This document shows, piece after piece, positions 1 to 11,200 of a stretch of DNA of 64,000 nt. A model generated the notes under the pieces. The model had not been told where the DNA came from and made no database searches. It was given only the letters and a program-made list of their open reading frames with translations. Made by a program: the position numbers and the translations under genes. The stretch is from Nemertoderma westbladi (Eukaryota > Xenacoelomorpha > Nemertodermatida > Nemertodermatidae), in contig JAUCBJ010007037.1 in NCBI GenBank assembly GCA_032718475.1, forward strand, positions 1 through 64,000, written 5' to 3'. Every line of letters starts with the position of its first letter. Within the stretch, counting starts at the first letter, position 1.

Positions 1-1085
1 ACTTCCGCATATGGAACTTATTGGTTCTTTTGCAATAAGAAAAAGCATTTAATTTATTGCACTAATTAGTAAAACTGAAAGTATTAGTGAACAAAATTTA
101 GAACCTTAATTCGTAAATATTAACAATAATGTAAACGGAGTCAGTGCAGGTGGGAATTAAGGATCAACTTGCCATAAAAGGGTAATACTGTAATATAGTA
201 AGTAAGATTATAATGAAACACTAGGACGCGAAATACAATACAATCAATAAGTTTCAACAATATACCGGTAACCAAAAAGAGCAGAAAATATATGAATATC
301 ATCCTGTCCTGACTCTGTGCTTTGCAGCAAATCAAGAATGTCCATGTTTATTTCAAAATTTAAATTTAGCAAAAAGCGAAAATTGTGTTTTTGAGTTACA
401 ATACGCAATCGAGTTTTCTCGCTACTGATGATGGGTAACAGACGTTTCGGCCCCGGACGTTTCGGCCCAATGAGTGAAATACAAGATTTGCTTGTCGGAC
501 GTTTTGGCCCAAAGATTCACTTTACCCACTTAAATAAGTCAAATATAAAGTTTAGTCTACGCAATGTAATATATAGAAGATTATGCAATACCCATTAATT
601 ATTTTAAATAGGACTAATGTTTAACCTCCAATCGCTATTATAAATAGATTATAAATGGCTTGTTCCAGAAGGTGATATACATACGGTTATAGAACTTAAC
701 AAATAATTTAGCCTCAGTAGATATATATAAGCCCCCTTCGCTTTCAAGAGGTTCGAACATATGTGATAAGCAAGATATCACCTGTTCTAGAATTGCTACC
801 GGTATGTGAAATACCCAGTGCTAGTTTAAAGTCTTCCAAGCGTTAATATTGTCTTATTGTTACAATATTAAATCAATAACTTTATCTTACTGTACATCAA
901 TTGTTATGCTATTCTATTATTTTTTTTTTAATATTATCCTCGTTATCTCTTCTTACTATTATCCAAGTGTGAACTTATAAAATAACAACAGTTTTCAAGT
1001 TTAAACTAATTTAACACCAATCCTACTAAGTACTTAAGCATTTTGGTATGAATTCTGGCCCGTGAAGGCTCATGGGCGCTCATAG
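1..1085. other. AT-rich stretch without a recognisable gene
   Basis: No reading frame with recognisable content was found. The only structure seen is a short cluster of direct repeats at 441-511, listed separately. A short piece near 255-270 contains the words 'aatataccggta', which also occur in the LINE tails at 6931 and 43391, but it is too short to assign. Confidence 0.5.
441..511. repeat. Three copies of a GGACGTTTYGGCCC motif
   Basis: The word GACGTTTCGGCCC occurs at 441-453 and 456-468, and GACGTTTTGGCCC at 498-510. The first two are adjacent and the third lies about 28 bases on. This looks like the end of a small dispersed element. No inverted partner was seen nearby. Confidence 0.5.
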
Positions 1086-1121
1086 GTAGCCTAATAATAT
1101 ATTACACTAAAAAAATAGAGT

Positions 1122-2525
1122 CTATGTGTGTGTAACAGACAACCATAGAGGATTCCCAGGTCGATCAGAAAATTTGGTATGTGGTAAAAGATCCACCCTT
1201 GACAACTCCCTGCAGAACACGTTAATGTTATATGCACAAACTACATTATAGGGTAGACTATTCCAAAGAGTTATAACTCTATTTGGAAACGAATCTTGTA
1301 CGATTTTCAATCTACTGTGATGTAACAATAATTTGCATGCATGAAGACCAGCACGCGAAGCTCGAGTAAAAAACTGATTGAAATCGAGATCTACTAAATT
1401 ATTATAGATACGATAAACCATTTTTAAGTCAAAAATAATTCTACGAACCTCAAGTGGCTGTAGTGACAGATAAGCTAAACGATCTGTGTAATGCACATAC
1501 TGAATATTGCACCTTTAGAAAAGTCTACGTGTAAATAATGCTGAACGGATTCAACTTGCTCACACCGCGTATTGTTTGGGGGGACCACAAAGGAGTGTTG
1601 TACTGAAGAAGAGGCCTAACACTAGATTTGAACGCGATTAATAAGAGAGAGCCCGTGCATTCTTAGTACTTTTAACGCGAAATAAAGATTTATTATTTTG
1701 TAGGCATTAGATATTTGACCGGCACAATATTTATCAAACTTAAAGTTATTCGAAACTGTGATCCCTAAGTCCTTGTAACCAATTTCAGATTTTAGCGCAC
1801 TGTTGTCATATAAGTTATTTCTCATGCCTACATAAATAACGGCACATTTATGTGCCGCAATATTCAATTGCCATTGTTTGGCCCCAAGCTTCGAGTTTGT
1901 AAAGAGCTAAAGCTAAAGATTGAGAATCTGAACTGTCTGAATAAAGCTTCACATCATCAGCATTTGACATTGACCGTTTTGTATTGACGGGATGTAATAT
2001 ACCAGGTAAGTCGTTGAAAAAGATCAAGAACAACACAGGCCCAAGTACACTGCCTTGCGGTGTTCCAGATTTTACCTGATGCGGTTCAGATAATACGCTG
2101 CCGATGAGTACCCTCTGTGTTTTATCTGATAGAAAAGCAGTAAGCCACAGTAATGAATTCCACTGAATACCGTAGGATTCTAGAATAACAATTAGTTTAG
2201 AATGCACGACCGAGTCGAAAGCGCGGGCAAAATCCACATAGAATATATCAACATTGCAACGACGATCAATGATTCTATACCAATCTGAGAAACACTCTAA
2301 GAGTAGGGTACAAGCGGAATTCCGTTCCAAAAAACCGTGCTGGTTAGGGCGTAAATATGGTACAAGTTTATGCTTCACACACATCTCCATCACTTTACAC
2401 GCAATGTTAGTAACTGAAATAGGCCGTTAGTTATATGCGTCCCATGGATCGCCTTTTTTGAATAATGGAACAATATTGGCAGTTAGCCAGAGCAGTGAAA
2501 TGTAAAAACCTAAAATAGCTACTAC
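1122..2525 (-). pseudogene. CR1/L2/Jockey-like LINE reverse transcriptase, decayed C-terminal half
   Basis: On the minus strand the region around 2515-1850 encodes the core of a non-LTR reverse transcriptase. It includes a VPLFKKGDPWDAYN block, QHGF, the catalytic-A-like block YVDFARAFDSV, the B block SGTPQGSVLGPVLF and a damaged C block (NADDVKLY, where YADD is usual). Separate frames at 1867-1622 and 1496-1122 continue with the thumb and C-terminal region, including DSFPNRVITLWNSLP, which is typical of the end of CR1/L2/Jockey pol. An in-frame TAA sits where the family has the Y of YRPIS (about 2431), and frames change between blocks, so the copy is dead. The N-terminal part and endonuclease are missing. 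Upstream, at about 2525, the sequence switches to the end of the Penelope-like element, which probably inserted here. The clade assignment is by eye. Confidence 0.8.
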
Positions 2526-2730
2526 CGGACGGTTTGTATGAGTTACAAATCTGTGTATACGTTTCATGTTATTGATAGTGCGTTGAGGATAAACAAACTG
2601 TATCAATATTAGTGTGTGATAGTTAGAGAAGTTCTAGAGATATCGATTTAACTTTAGTGTTTAAAGTGGGTTTGACCTCGCGAATTAGAAGAGCTACTTA
2701 GATTAGAGAGTCGAATTGGTTGATAGAAGA

Positions 2731-2868
2731 AGCAAGTATAGTAAAGTTTTTAGTATCGGTTGGGTGGTCCTCAGTAAGCAAGTATAGTAAAGTTTTTAGT
2801 ATCGGTTGGGTGGTCCTCAGTAAGCAAGTATAGTAAAGTTTTTAGTATCGGTTGGGTGGTCCTCAGTA
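2731..2868. repeat. 46-bp tandem repeat, three copies
   Basis: Three consecutive 46-base units start at 2731, 2777 and 2823. Each begins agcaagtatagtaaag and ends ggtcctcagta. They are identical by eye. They lie in the 3' region of the Penelope-like element. Confidence 0.9.
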
Positions 2869-3320
2869 AGTGAATGTTCTAGTAATTAACTGGTTTTACA
2901 CGTTTGCCAGTTAGAGTAGATGTTGCCGTATGTTTACCTATGCCGGCACAAAAGTGTCGGGTGGTTTCACCGACATAGGAAGCTGGGCGGCTTCCACATT
3001 TGTATAAATAAACTGTATTGGACCGCAAGTGAGTCGGCATGTTATCCTTAGCTGAAAACATATGAGAAATCCTAAACGCTGGTTTAAACACTACCTTTAG
3101 ATCTTCGTAGGGAAGGGAGATATTAAATAGATTGAGGAGTCGATTTTTAATGAGTGTAGAGTGCATGTCAGTGAAGGGTAGTACGATTACGAATGGGAGT
3201 TTGTTGCAAGTCTGTGTGGGAGGTTTAGTGTTATTCATTTTATTTAGTAAATGTTCGGTGGCACCATTGAGTATACTCTTTGGATAAACGTTGCTTAGTA
3301 ATGTGTTGTGTAATTCTAAA

Positions 3321-3471
3321 ACTACTACTAGGATCGGCATGCTGCATTGCAGCTGCATTTTTAAGAATGCTGTGCCGACTTGTCAACAAAATTGCACCGC
3401 CACAACTCCCATCACCCATGACATTTGATGTAATCCATAGTGGGGGTTGGGGGGTGCTTTTTTGCCGAGTC
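3321..3471 (-). mobile_element. LINE-R micro-copy: 5' piece fused to 3' end
   Basis: About 106 bases at 3321-3427 match the complement of the 3' end of LINE-R (compare 34560-34676 and 55700-55815), including the terminal TAG repeats. The next 44 bases, 3428-3471, match the complement of the LINE-R 5' coding region (compare 36075-36128). Everything between, about 3 kb in the long copy, is absent. The copy sits inside the Penelope-like coding sequence. Confidence 0.8.
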
Positions 3472-3798
3472 AGGTCAGAGCAGAGTCTAAGGTTTCTGTG
3501 GAAAATTAACATGTATGTCTAAATGCGATACAGCCTATATGTAAGTGTATGTAGACGAGAGTAAATTTATAAGAAAATGGAAGAAAGCTGAGAAAGCTAG
3601 TATCGTCACCTTCAAGGGAGAACCCCCTAAGTCGATTTTTGTAGTTCTGAGATAATCGATAAAAACTGTTTATTTTTTAGAGAGATGCCCCAGTTTACTT
3701 GTTATTGTGTTTTTTGATAACTAAATATATATAGAATTCATATAACTAAACTTTCACTTTGATTTAGAATTACCTTTGAAATATATTGCTGTTTTTTT

Positions 3799-3946
3799 GT
3801 AAAAATTCTGACTTATGGTGTTTTACCAAAACAAAGGGGAACACCATTTTCTGGTATTATCCCGTAACTATACGATAGTTGCGGGGTATTGCCTAGAAAA
3901 CAAGGTATCCCCAATTTGGCAAAACACCATAAGTCCGAATTTTTAC
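3799..3946. repeat. Imperfect inverted repeat in element T
   Basis: The left arm at 3799-3828 (tgtaaaaattctgacttatg, then gtgttttacc) is matched in reverse complement by the right arm at 3917-3946 (ggcaaaacaccataag, then tccgaatttttaca). The enclosed bases include a further partly palindromic stretch at about 3835-3910. No protein is encoded. Confidence 0.8.
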
Positions 3947-4672
3947 AAAAAACACACAAACTATATCAAATAATAGCCAAGGCGTATCGTACGTCCTTAA
4001 TAATTTAGTGCGTAGTGCGAACGTAATACATGTGCGCATTTGTTATTAGCTAATACGTGCTATCTAACATGTTAACTAGCACATGATCAGGTGTTAGTAT
4101 TACCTGTAAACGCAATAATAACAAATAAGCACATACAATACAGCTAACACACTTGCGCACATGTTGGAAATTTTTGAATTCAAAATTCAAAAGGGCTCCA
4201 TAAGTTTTTGATATTTTGGTATTAATTGCTTCTAAAATAAGTACGGGACTGTAGTTAGAATCATTTATCAATACAAATTGAACAAAATGTAGCCAAATGC
4301 AGAACTATAAGAACAAAATTTAGATTCAAGAAAGCGGAACTCTAAGTACAAAATATAGCCATGGGTGGTACTAGCTACAGGGTTACAGCTACGTTAAAGT
4401 TAAAGTAAAGTTCACTTACAGTACGTCATGACGAATAATTAAAGACCTGTTTTTTCTACAGTACGTGGCAACATTTTGAGCAACTCTATCAGCAACTTAG
4501 TGAGCATGTCAGGTTGCCGATCAAGTTGCTCTAAGTATAAACGCGAAGTTTGTTGCTGTAAAAGATGCCTCTTATCACGGAGACTAAAAGTTAATGTTAC
4601 TCAAATTAAGTTGCTAGTTGCTGACCAAATTGTCCAAAATGTCCGGCAACCTAGAGTAACTTATAGCAACTT
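3947..4672. other. AT-rich interior of element T without a gene
   Basis: Short frames at 4271-4050 (minus) and 4476-4691 (plus) have no recognisable content. The words agcaactta and gttgct recur at 4480-4670, which suggests a degenerate short repeat. Nothing else was seen. Confidence 0.4.
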
Positions 4673-6580
4673 GGACACAAACATTAAATGAGGGACAGAT
4701 ATTTATCAGCGCCACAAACATTAATGTGGGACAAACATTAATCTGGGGGACAAACATTAATGTGGGACATAAACATTGATGTAGGACACAAACATTAATG
4801 TGGGACATAAACATTGATATAGGACACAAACATTAATGAGGAATACAAACATTGATGAGGGACACAAACATTAATGAGGGACACAAACATTAATTGAGAG
4901 ACACTAACATTAATGCGGTACAAAGACATTAATGAGGGACACAAACATTAATGAGGGACACAAACATTAATGAGGTACACAAACATTAATGAGGGACACA
5001 AACATTAATGAGATACACAAACATTAATGAGGGACACAAACAATAAACGAGGGACAGATACAATCAAGGGCACAAACATTAATGAGGGACACAAACATTA
5101 ATGAGGTACACAGACATTAATGAGGGGCACAAATATTAATGAGGGACACAAACATTAATGAGGGACACAAACATTAATTGATGGACACTAACATCAATGC
5201 GGTACAGAGACATTAATGAGGGACACAAACATTAATGAGGGACACAAACATTAATGAGGTACACAAACATTAATGAGGGACACAAACATTAATGAGGGAC
5301 ACTAATATTAATGAGATACACAAACATTAATGAGGGACACAAACATTAATGAGGGACACAAACATTAATGAGGGACACAAACAATAAACGAGGGACAGAT
5401 ACAATCAAGGGCACAAACATTAATGAGGGACACAAACATTAATTGAGGGACACAAACAACAAACGAGGAACAGATACAATCAAGGGCACAAACATTAATG
5501 AGGGACACAAACATTAATGAGGTACACAAACATTAATGAGGGACACAAACATTAATTGAGAGACACTAACATTAATACGGTACAAAGACATTAATGAGGG
5601 ACACAAACATTAATGAGGGACACAAACATTAATGAGGTACACAAACATTAATGAGGGACACAAACATTAATGAGATACACAAACATTAATGAGGGACACA
5701 AACAATAAACGAGGGACAGATACAATCAAGGGCACAAACATTAATGAGGGACACAAACATTAATGAGGTACACAGACATTAATGAGGGGCACAAATATTA
5801 ATGAGGGACACAAACATTAATGAGGGACACAAACATTAATTGATGGACACTAACATCAATGCGGTACAGAGACATTAATGAGGGACACAAACATTAATGA
5901 GGGACACAAACATTAATGAGGTACACAAACATTAATGAGGTACACAAACATTAATGAGGGACACAAACATTAATTGAGGGACACTAACATTAATGATATA
6001 CACAAACATTAATGAGGGACACAAACAATAAACGAGGGACAGATACAATCAAGGGCACAAACATTAATGAGGGACACAAACATTAATGAGGTACACAAAC
6101 ATTAATGAGGGACACAAACATTAATTGAGGGACACTAACATTAATGATATACACAAACATTAATGAGGGACACAAACAATAAACGAGGAACAGATACAAT
6201 CAAGGGCACAAACATTAATGAGGGACACAAACATTAATGAGGTACACAAACATTAATGAGGGACACAAACATTAATTGAGGGACACTAACATTAATGATA
6301 TACACAAACATTAATGAGGGACACAAACAATAAACGAGGAACAGATACAATCAAGGGCACAAACATTAATGAGGGACACAAACATTAATGAGGGACACAA
6401 ACATTAATGCGGTACAGAGACATTAATGAGGGACACAAACATTAATGAGGGACACAAACATTAATGAGGGACACAAACATTAATGAGGGACACAAACATT
6501 AATGAGATACACAAACATTAGTGAGGGACACAAACAATAAACGAGGGACAGATACAATCAAGGGCACAAACATTAATCAT
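4673..6580. repeat. SatB: 19-bp satellite, roughly 100 copies
   Basis: The basic unit is gagggacacaaacattaat. Variants replace 'gaggg' with 'gaggt', 'gagat' or 'gcggt', or insert a base (attaattgaggg). A longer recurring block contains 'acaataaacgaggga' followed by 'cagatacaatcaagggcac', seen near 5040, 5385, 5455, 5700, 6025, 6175, 6325 and 6530, so the array grew by duplication of multi-unit blocks. Frames inside it are artefacts of the repeat. Confidence 0.97.
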
Positions 6581-6930
6581 GGGCACTATCGCCCTTCGCA
6601 CTTAGTATGAATCATGTTACCACCCATACACATACAATATATTACAGTATTACAATTATCATTACTGTCAAGCAATAAAATAACAACAATAAATAATAAC
6701 ATATTAATCTGACCAAACCAATAAACTATGTTATTGCCGATTGAAGGAAAGGTTCAGGTTACAGAGATGGTTTTTCTAACCAAAACAATGCAAAACAAAA
6801 CGATGTTGTTACTAAAAAGGGAAGGAGTAGGAGTAAAAAAATGATGAACATGAGGGGGAGACAGGAATGGGGGGGGGGGGGGGGGGTAACATGAATGGTG
6901 GTGGTTAGAGGTAAAATTGAAAATATTAGT
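6581..6930. other. Spacer with an 18-base G tract
   Basis: AT-rich sequence with no coding content. A run of 18 G at 6869-6886 is followed by taac and an ATG-containing G-rich stretch. Confidence 0.5.
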
Positions 6931-7060
6931 TAGATTTATTTATACATTATGTAAAAACAATAACAAATACATCAAACAATGTACCGGTATAAAGGTATTG
7001 TCCAACATAACATATAGGATTACCCCTAAAGCTTTGCAGCTTATTTCCAAGGGGGTCCTT
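6931..7060 (-). mobile_element. 3' tail of a CR1-group LINE
   Basis: On the minus strand the sequence runs from aaggaccccctt through 'ggaaataagctgcaaagc' to an AT-rich end with 'tacataatgtataaataaa'. The same 3' end occurs at 43391-43524. This is the layout of CR1/L2-type 3' tails, which end near an AATAAA-like word. Only the tail is present. Confidence 0.65.
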
Positions 7061-7096
7061 ATATATATATGGGGGTATAACAGGCGGGGGGCGGGA

Positions 7097-7111
7097 GGGG
7101 GGGGGGGGGGG
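7097..7111. repeat. 15-base G tract
   Basis: A run of 15 G follows 'ggcggggggcggga'. It is one of several long G or C homopolymers in the window. Confidence 0.95.
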
Positions 7112-7336
7112 ATGGGGGTAGCAGCAAAACAGGCAGCTGAACAACGTAACCGAACGTCGCTTTCAATTAATTTCCATCTAATTAGGAAGATGGAATGTAT
7201 ACAAAACGGCGGTACTTTGATCGAAGCTCACGTTCCCATGGTAGTATTTTTTCCAGTTAATCACTTAATATCAGATCGTCTGATGGCAAGCATCACCATC
7301 GCTCATATTAATATCAATTGGCAACCATGGACCCCT

Positions 7337-7371
7337 ATTAATGTTTTGTGTCCCTCATTAATATTTGTGTC
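7337..7371 (-). repeat. SatB relic in inverted orientation
   Basis: The sequence attaatgttttgtgtccctc, then attaatatttgtgtc, is the complement of about two SatB units. It lies 0.75 kb beyond the main array, in the opposite orientation. Confidence 0.8.
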
Positions 7372-7701
7372 ATGGCCGCAATACAAACCAGTATATAAAT
7401 GATAAATTACGGGGTTTTGCCAGGCTATTGTTTCTGATTTAAGGGGTTTTACAGGTTGTTATTTCTGATTTAAGGGGTTTTGCCAGGTGGACTGAATTTT
7501 ATATACTTGAATTTACGGTGTTTTGCAAGCCAATTATTGACTTGTGGGGTTCTGCCTCGAAGTGGGCATAAGTTACGGGGAACTTAGAAAAGCTTCGGGG
7601 TTCTGCCAGACGAATAAGCCGATATCGAATTACCCAAAAAGTCAAAAACATGAAAATCGAAAAAAATTCTGAGTTTGGTTCTGCCTTGAAGGTGACGGTA
7701 T

Positions 7702-7990
7702 GCAATCCTGTATATGTGGGTTTATGGTAAATGGATGTGGTGATAGATAAATTATTGTTGATAGTAAAAAAAACGTCCAAGAAAGATAGTTTAGAATCGG
7801 TTTCGTGTTCACATGTGAAAGTTATGTTAGGGTGCTGTTTGTTGAGGTTTTCTAAAAATAGTAAAGATTGTTCCTTAGAATCAATGATCATGAAACAATC
7901 ATCAACGTATCTTCCGTATAATGTGGGTTTATATGATGAAGGACATTTGTTTATCTAGTTAGTTTCGTGGTAGGGCATAAATCAAAATCG
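7702..7990 (-). pseudogene. Penelope-like reverse transcriptase, catalytic-core fragment
   Basis: On the minus strand the frame reads PSSYKPTLYGRYVDDCF, containing the YVDD catalytic motif of Penelope-like reverse transcriptases. It then reads FLENLNKQHPNITFTCE, KLSFLDVFF and SIYHKPTYTGLHT, all typical of the palm-to-thumb part of this family. A stop interrupts just before INKCPSS (about 7953), and everything N-terminal to this is missing, so the copy is 5'-truncated. The frame continues at 3599 downwards once element T is removed. At 7991-8045 it abuts an inverted copy of its own 3' end. Confidence 0.85.
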
Positions 7991-8045
7991 CACACATCAA
8001 TAACATGAACCTTTACACATATTTGTAACTCATACAAACCGACCA
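7991..8045 (+). repeat. Inverted copy of the Penelope-like 3' end
   Basis: The words atcaataacatgaa, then 'atttgtaactcatacaaacc', match the complement of 2527-2580 with few mismatches. The two copies lie at opposite ends of the split Penelope-like element in inverted orientation. Confidence 0.7.
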
Positions 8046-8238
8046 ATAAAAGTAATTTTTACATATTAGTTACCTCTTCCCCTTCTATAATAATTAAGTA
8101 AATATTTTTACAGTTATTTAGCCGTTTTATACAGAACCTTACAGCTTAGAACCTTTCTTTATTATGTATTTTTGGCGCCAACTTTATTATATATTCAAGC
8201 CTTGCAGCATGCACATTTCGGCTAAATTTTGTACTTTA

Positions 8239-11200
8239 TTACTGATATTACTGTAAGATATTTCTGTAATATATAACTGTAAGATATAACTGTAAGATTA
8301 TACTGTAAGATATTACTGTAAGATATTACTGTAAGATATTACTGTAAGATATTACTGTAAGATATTACTGTAAGATATTAATGTAAGATATTACTGTAAG
8401 ATATTACTGTAAGATATTACTGTAAGATATTACTGTAAGATATTACTGTAAGATATTACTGTAAGATATTACTGTAAGATATTAATGTAAGATATTACTG
8501 TAAGATATTACTGTAAGATATTACTGTAAGATATTACTGTAAGATATTACTGTAAGATATTACTGTAAGATATTAATGTAAGATATTACTGTAAGATATT
8601 ACTGTAAGATATTACTGTAAGATTATACTGTAAGATATAACTGTAAGATTATACTGTAAGATATAACTGTAAGATTATACTGTAAGATTATACTGTAAGA
8701 TATAACTGTAAGATTATACTGTAAGATATAACTGTAAGATTATACTGTAAGATATTACTGTAAGATATTACTGTAAGATATTACTGTAAGATATTACTGT
8801 AAGATATTACAGTAAGATATTACTGTAAGATATTACTGTAAGATATTACTGTAAGATATTACTGTAAGATATTACTGTAAGATATTACTGTAAGATATTA
8901 CTGTAAGATATTACTGTAAGATATTAATGTAAGATATTACTGTAAGATATTACTGTAAGATATTACTGTAAGATTATACTGTAAGATATAACTGTAAGAT
9001 TATACTGTAAGATATAACTGTAAGATTATACTGTAAGATATAACTGTAAGATTATACTGTAAGATTATACTGTAAGATATAACTGTAAGATTATACTGTA
9101 AGATATAACTGTAAGATTATACTGTAAGATATAACTGTAAGATTATACTGTAAGATATAACTGTAAGATTATACTGTAAGATATAACTGTAAGATTATAC
9201 TGTAAGATATAACTGTAAGATTATACTGTAAGATATTACTGTAAGATATTACTGTAAGATATTACTGTAAGATATTACTGTAAGATATTACTGTAAGATA
9301 TTAATGTAAGATATTACTGTAAGATATTACTGTAAGATATTACTGTAAGATTATACTGTAAGATATAACTGTAAGATTATACTGTAAGATTATACTGTAA
9401 GATATAACTGTAAGATATTACAGTAAGATATTACTGTAAGATATTACTGTAAGATATTACTGTAAGATATTACTGTAAGATATTACTGTAAGATATTACT
9501 GTAAGATATTAATGTAAGATATTACTGTAAGATATTACTGTAAGATATTACTGTAAGATTATACTGTAAGATATAACTGTAAGATTATACTGTAAGATAT
9601 AACTGTAAGATTATACTGTAAGATATAACTGTAAGATTATACTGTAAGATTATACTGTAAGATATAACTGTAAGATTATACTGTAAGATATAACTGTAAG
9701 ATTATACTGTAAGATATTACTGTAAGATATTACTGTAAGATATTACTGTAAGATATTACTGTAAGATATTACTGTAAGATAGTACTGTAAGATATTACTG
9801 TAAGATATTACTGTAAGATTATACTGTAAGATATGACTGTAAGATTATACTGTAAGATATAACTGTAAGATTATACTGTAAGATATTACTGTAAGATATT
9901 ACTGTAAGATATTACTGTAAGATATTAATGTAAGATATTACTGTAAGATATTACTGTAAGATATTACTGTAAGATTATACTGTAAGATATAACTGTAAGA
10001 TTATACTGTAAGATATAACTGTAAGATTATACTGTAAGATATTACTGTAAGATTATACTGTAAGATATTACTGTAAGATTATACTGTAAGATATAACTGT
10101 AAGATTATACTGTAAGATATAACTGTAAGATTATACTGTAAGATATTACTGTAAGATATTACTGTAAGATATTACTGTAAGATATTAATGTAAGATATTA
10201 CTGTAAGATATTACTGTAAGATATTACTGTAAGATTATACTGTAAGATATAACTGTAAGATTATACTGTAAGATATTACTGTAAGATATTACTGTAAGAT
10301 ATTACTGTAAGATATTACTGTAAGATATTACAGTAAGATATTAAAGTAAGATATTACTGTAAGATATTACTGTAAGATATTACTGTAAGATTATACTGTA
10401 AGATATAACTGTAAGATTATACTGTAAGATATAACTGTAAGATATAACTGTAAGATTATACTGTAAGATTATACTGTAAGATATTACTGTAAGATATTAC
10501 TGTAAGATATTACTGTAAGATATTACTGTAAGATATTACAGTAAGATATTACTGTAAGATATTAAAGTAAGATATTACTGTAAGATATTACTGTAAGATA
10601 TAACTGTAAGATTATACTGTAAGATATAACTGTAAGATTATACTGTAAGATATTACTGTAAGATATTACTGTAAGATATTACTGTAAGATATTACTGTAA
10701 GATATTACAGTAAGATATTACTGTAAGATATTAAAGTAAGATATTACTGTAAGATATTACTGTAAGATATTACTGTAAGATTATACTGTAAGATATAACT
10801 GTAAGATTATACTGTAAGATATAACTGTAAGATATAACTGTAAGATTATACTGTAAGATTATACTGTAAGATATAACTGTAAGATTATACTGTAAGATAT
10901 AACTGTAAGATTATACTGTAAGATATTACTGTAAGATATTACTGTAAGATATTACTGTAAGATATTACTGTAAGATATTACAGTAAGATATTACTGTAAG
11001 ATATTACTGTAAGATATTACTGTAAGATATTACTGTAAGATATTACTGTAAGATATTACTGTAAGATATTAATGTAAGATATTACTGTAAGATATTACTG
11101 TAAGATATTACTGTAAGATTATACTGTAAGATATAACTGTAAGATTATACTGTAAGATATAACTGTAAGATTATACTGTAAGATTATACTGTAAGATATA

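Larger units (their letters stand above)
2526..3599 (-). pseudogene. Penelope-like element, thumb region and GIY-YIG endonuclease part
   Basis: On the minus strand a frame at about 3320-2879 encodes linker and C-terminal sequence ending in a GIY-YIG nuclease core: YLYKCG, then SYVGETTRHF and a KH pair. This is the signature of the Penelope-like endonuclease. Before it, about 3560-3475 reads LHTLTYRLYRI and then FHRNLRLCSDL, matching the segment that follows the reverse transcriptase in these elements. There are stops (for example after LYRI) and a small LINE-R insertion at 3321-3471, so the copy is inactive. The reverse transcriptase part lies at 7702-7990 on the same strand, and the two are separated by element T. 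The region 2526-2878 is probably the 3' untranslated part. Confidence 0.75.
3604..7697. mobile_element. Element T: 4.09-kb insertion with terminal inverted repeats, no transposase seen
   Basis: The left end begins CGTCACCTTCAAGG at 3604. The right end, read on the minus strand from 7697, begins with the same 14 bases, and over 21 bases the two ends differ at one position. GTAT flanks both sides (3600-3603 and 7698-7701), a candidate 4-bp target duplication. Removing the element and one GTAT joins the two Penelope-like halves in frame: the residues read YTGLHT then SFLSFLPFSYK, which is what that family has at this place. The interior holds an inverted repeat (3799-3946), a 1.9-kb 19-bp satellite, G tracts, a LINE tail and subterminal copies of GGGGTTTTGCCAGG-like words at 7408-7620. 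No transposase was recognised. Some interior parts may be later insertions. Confidence 0.75.
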
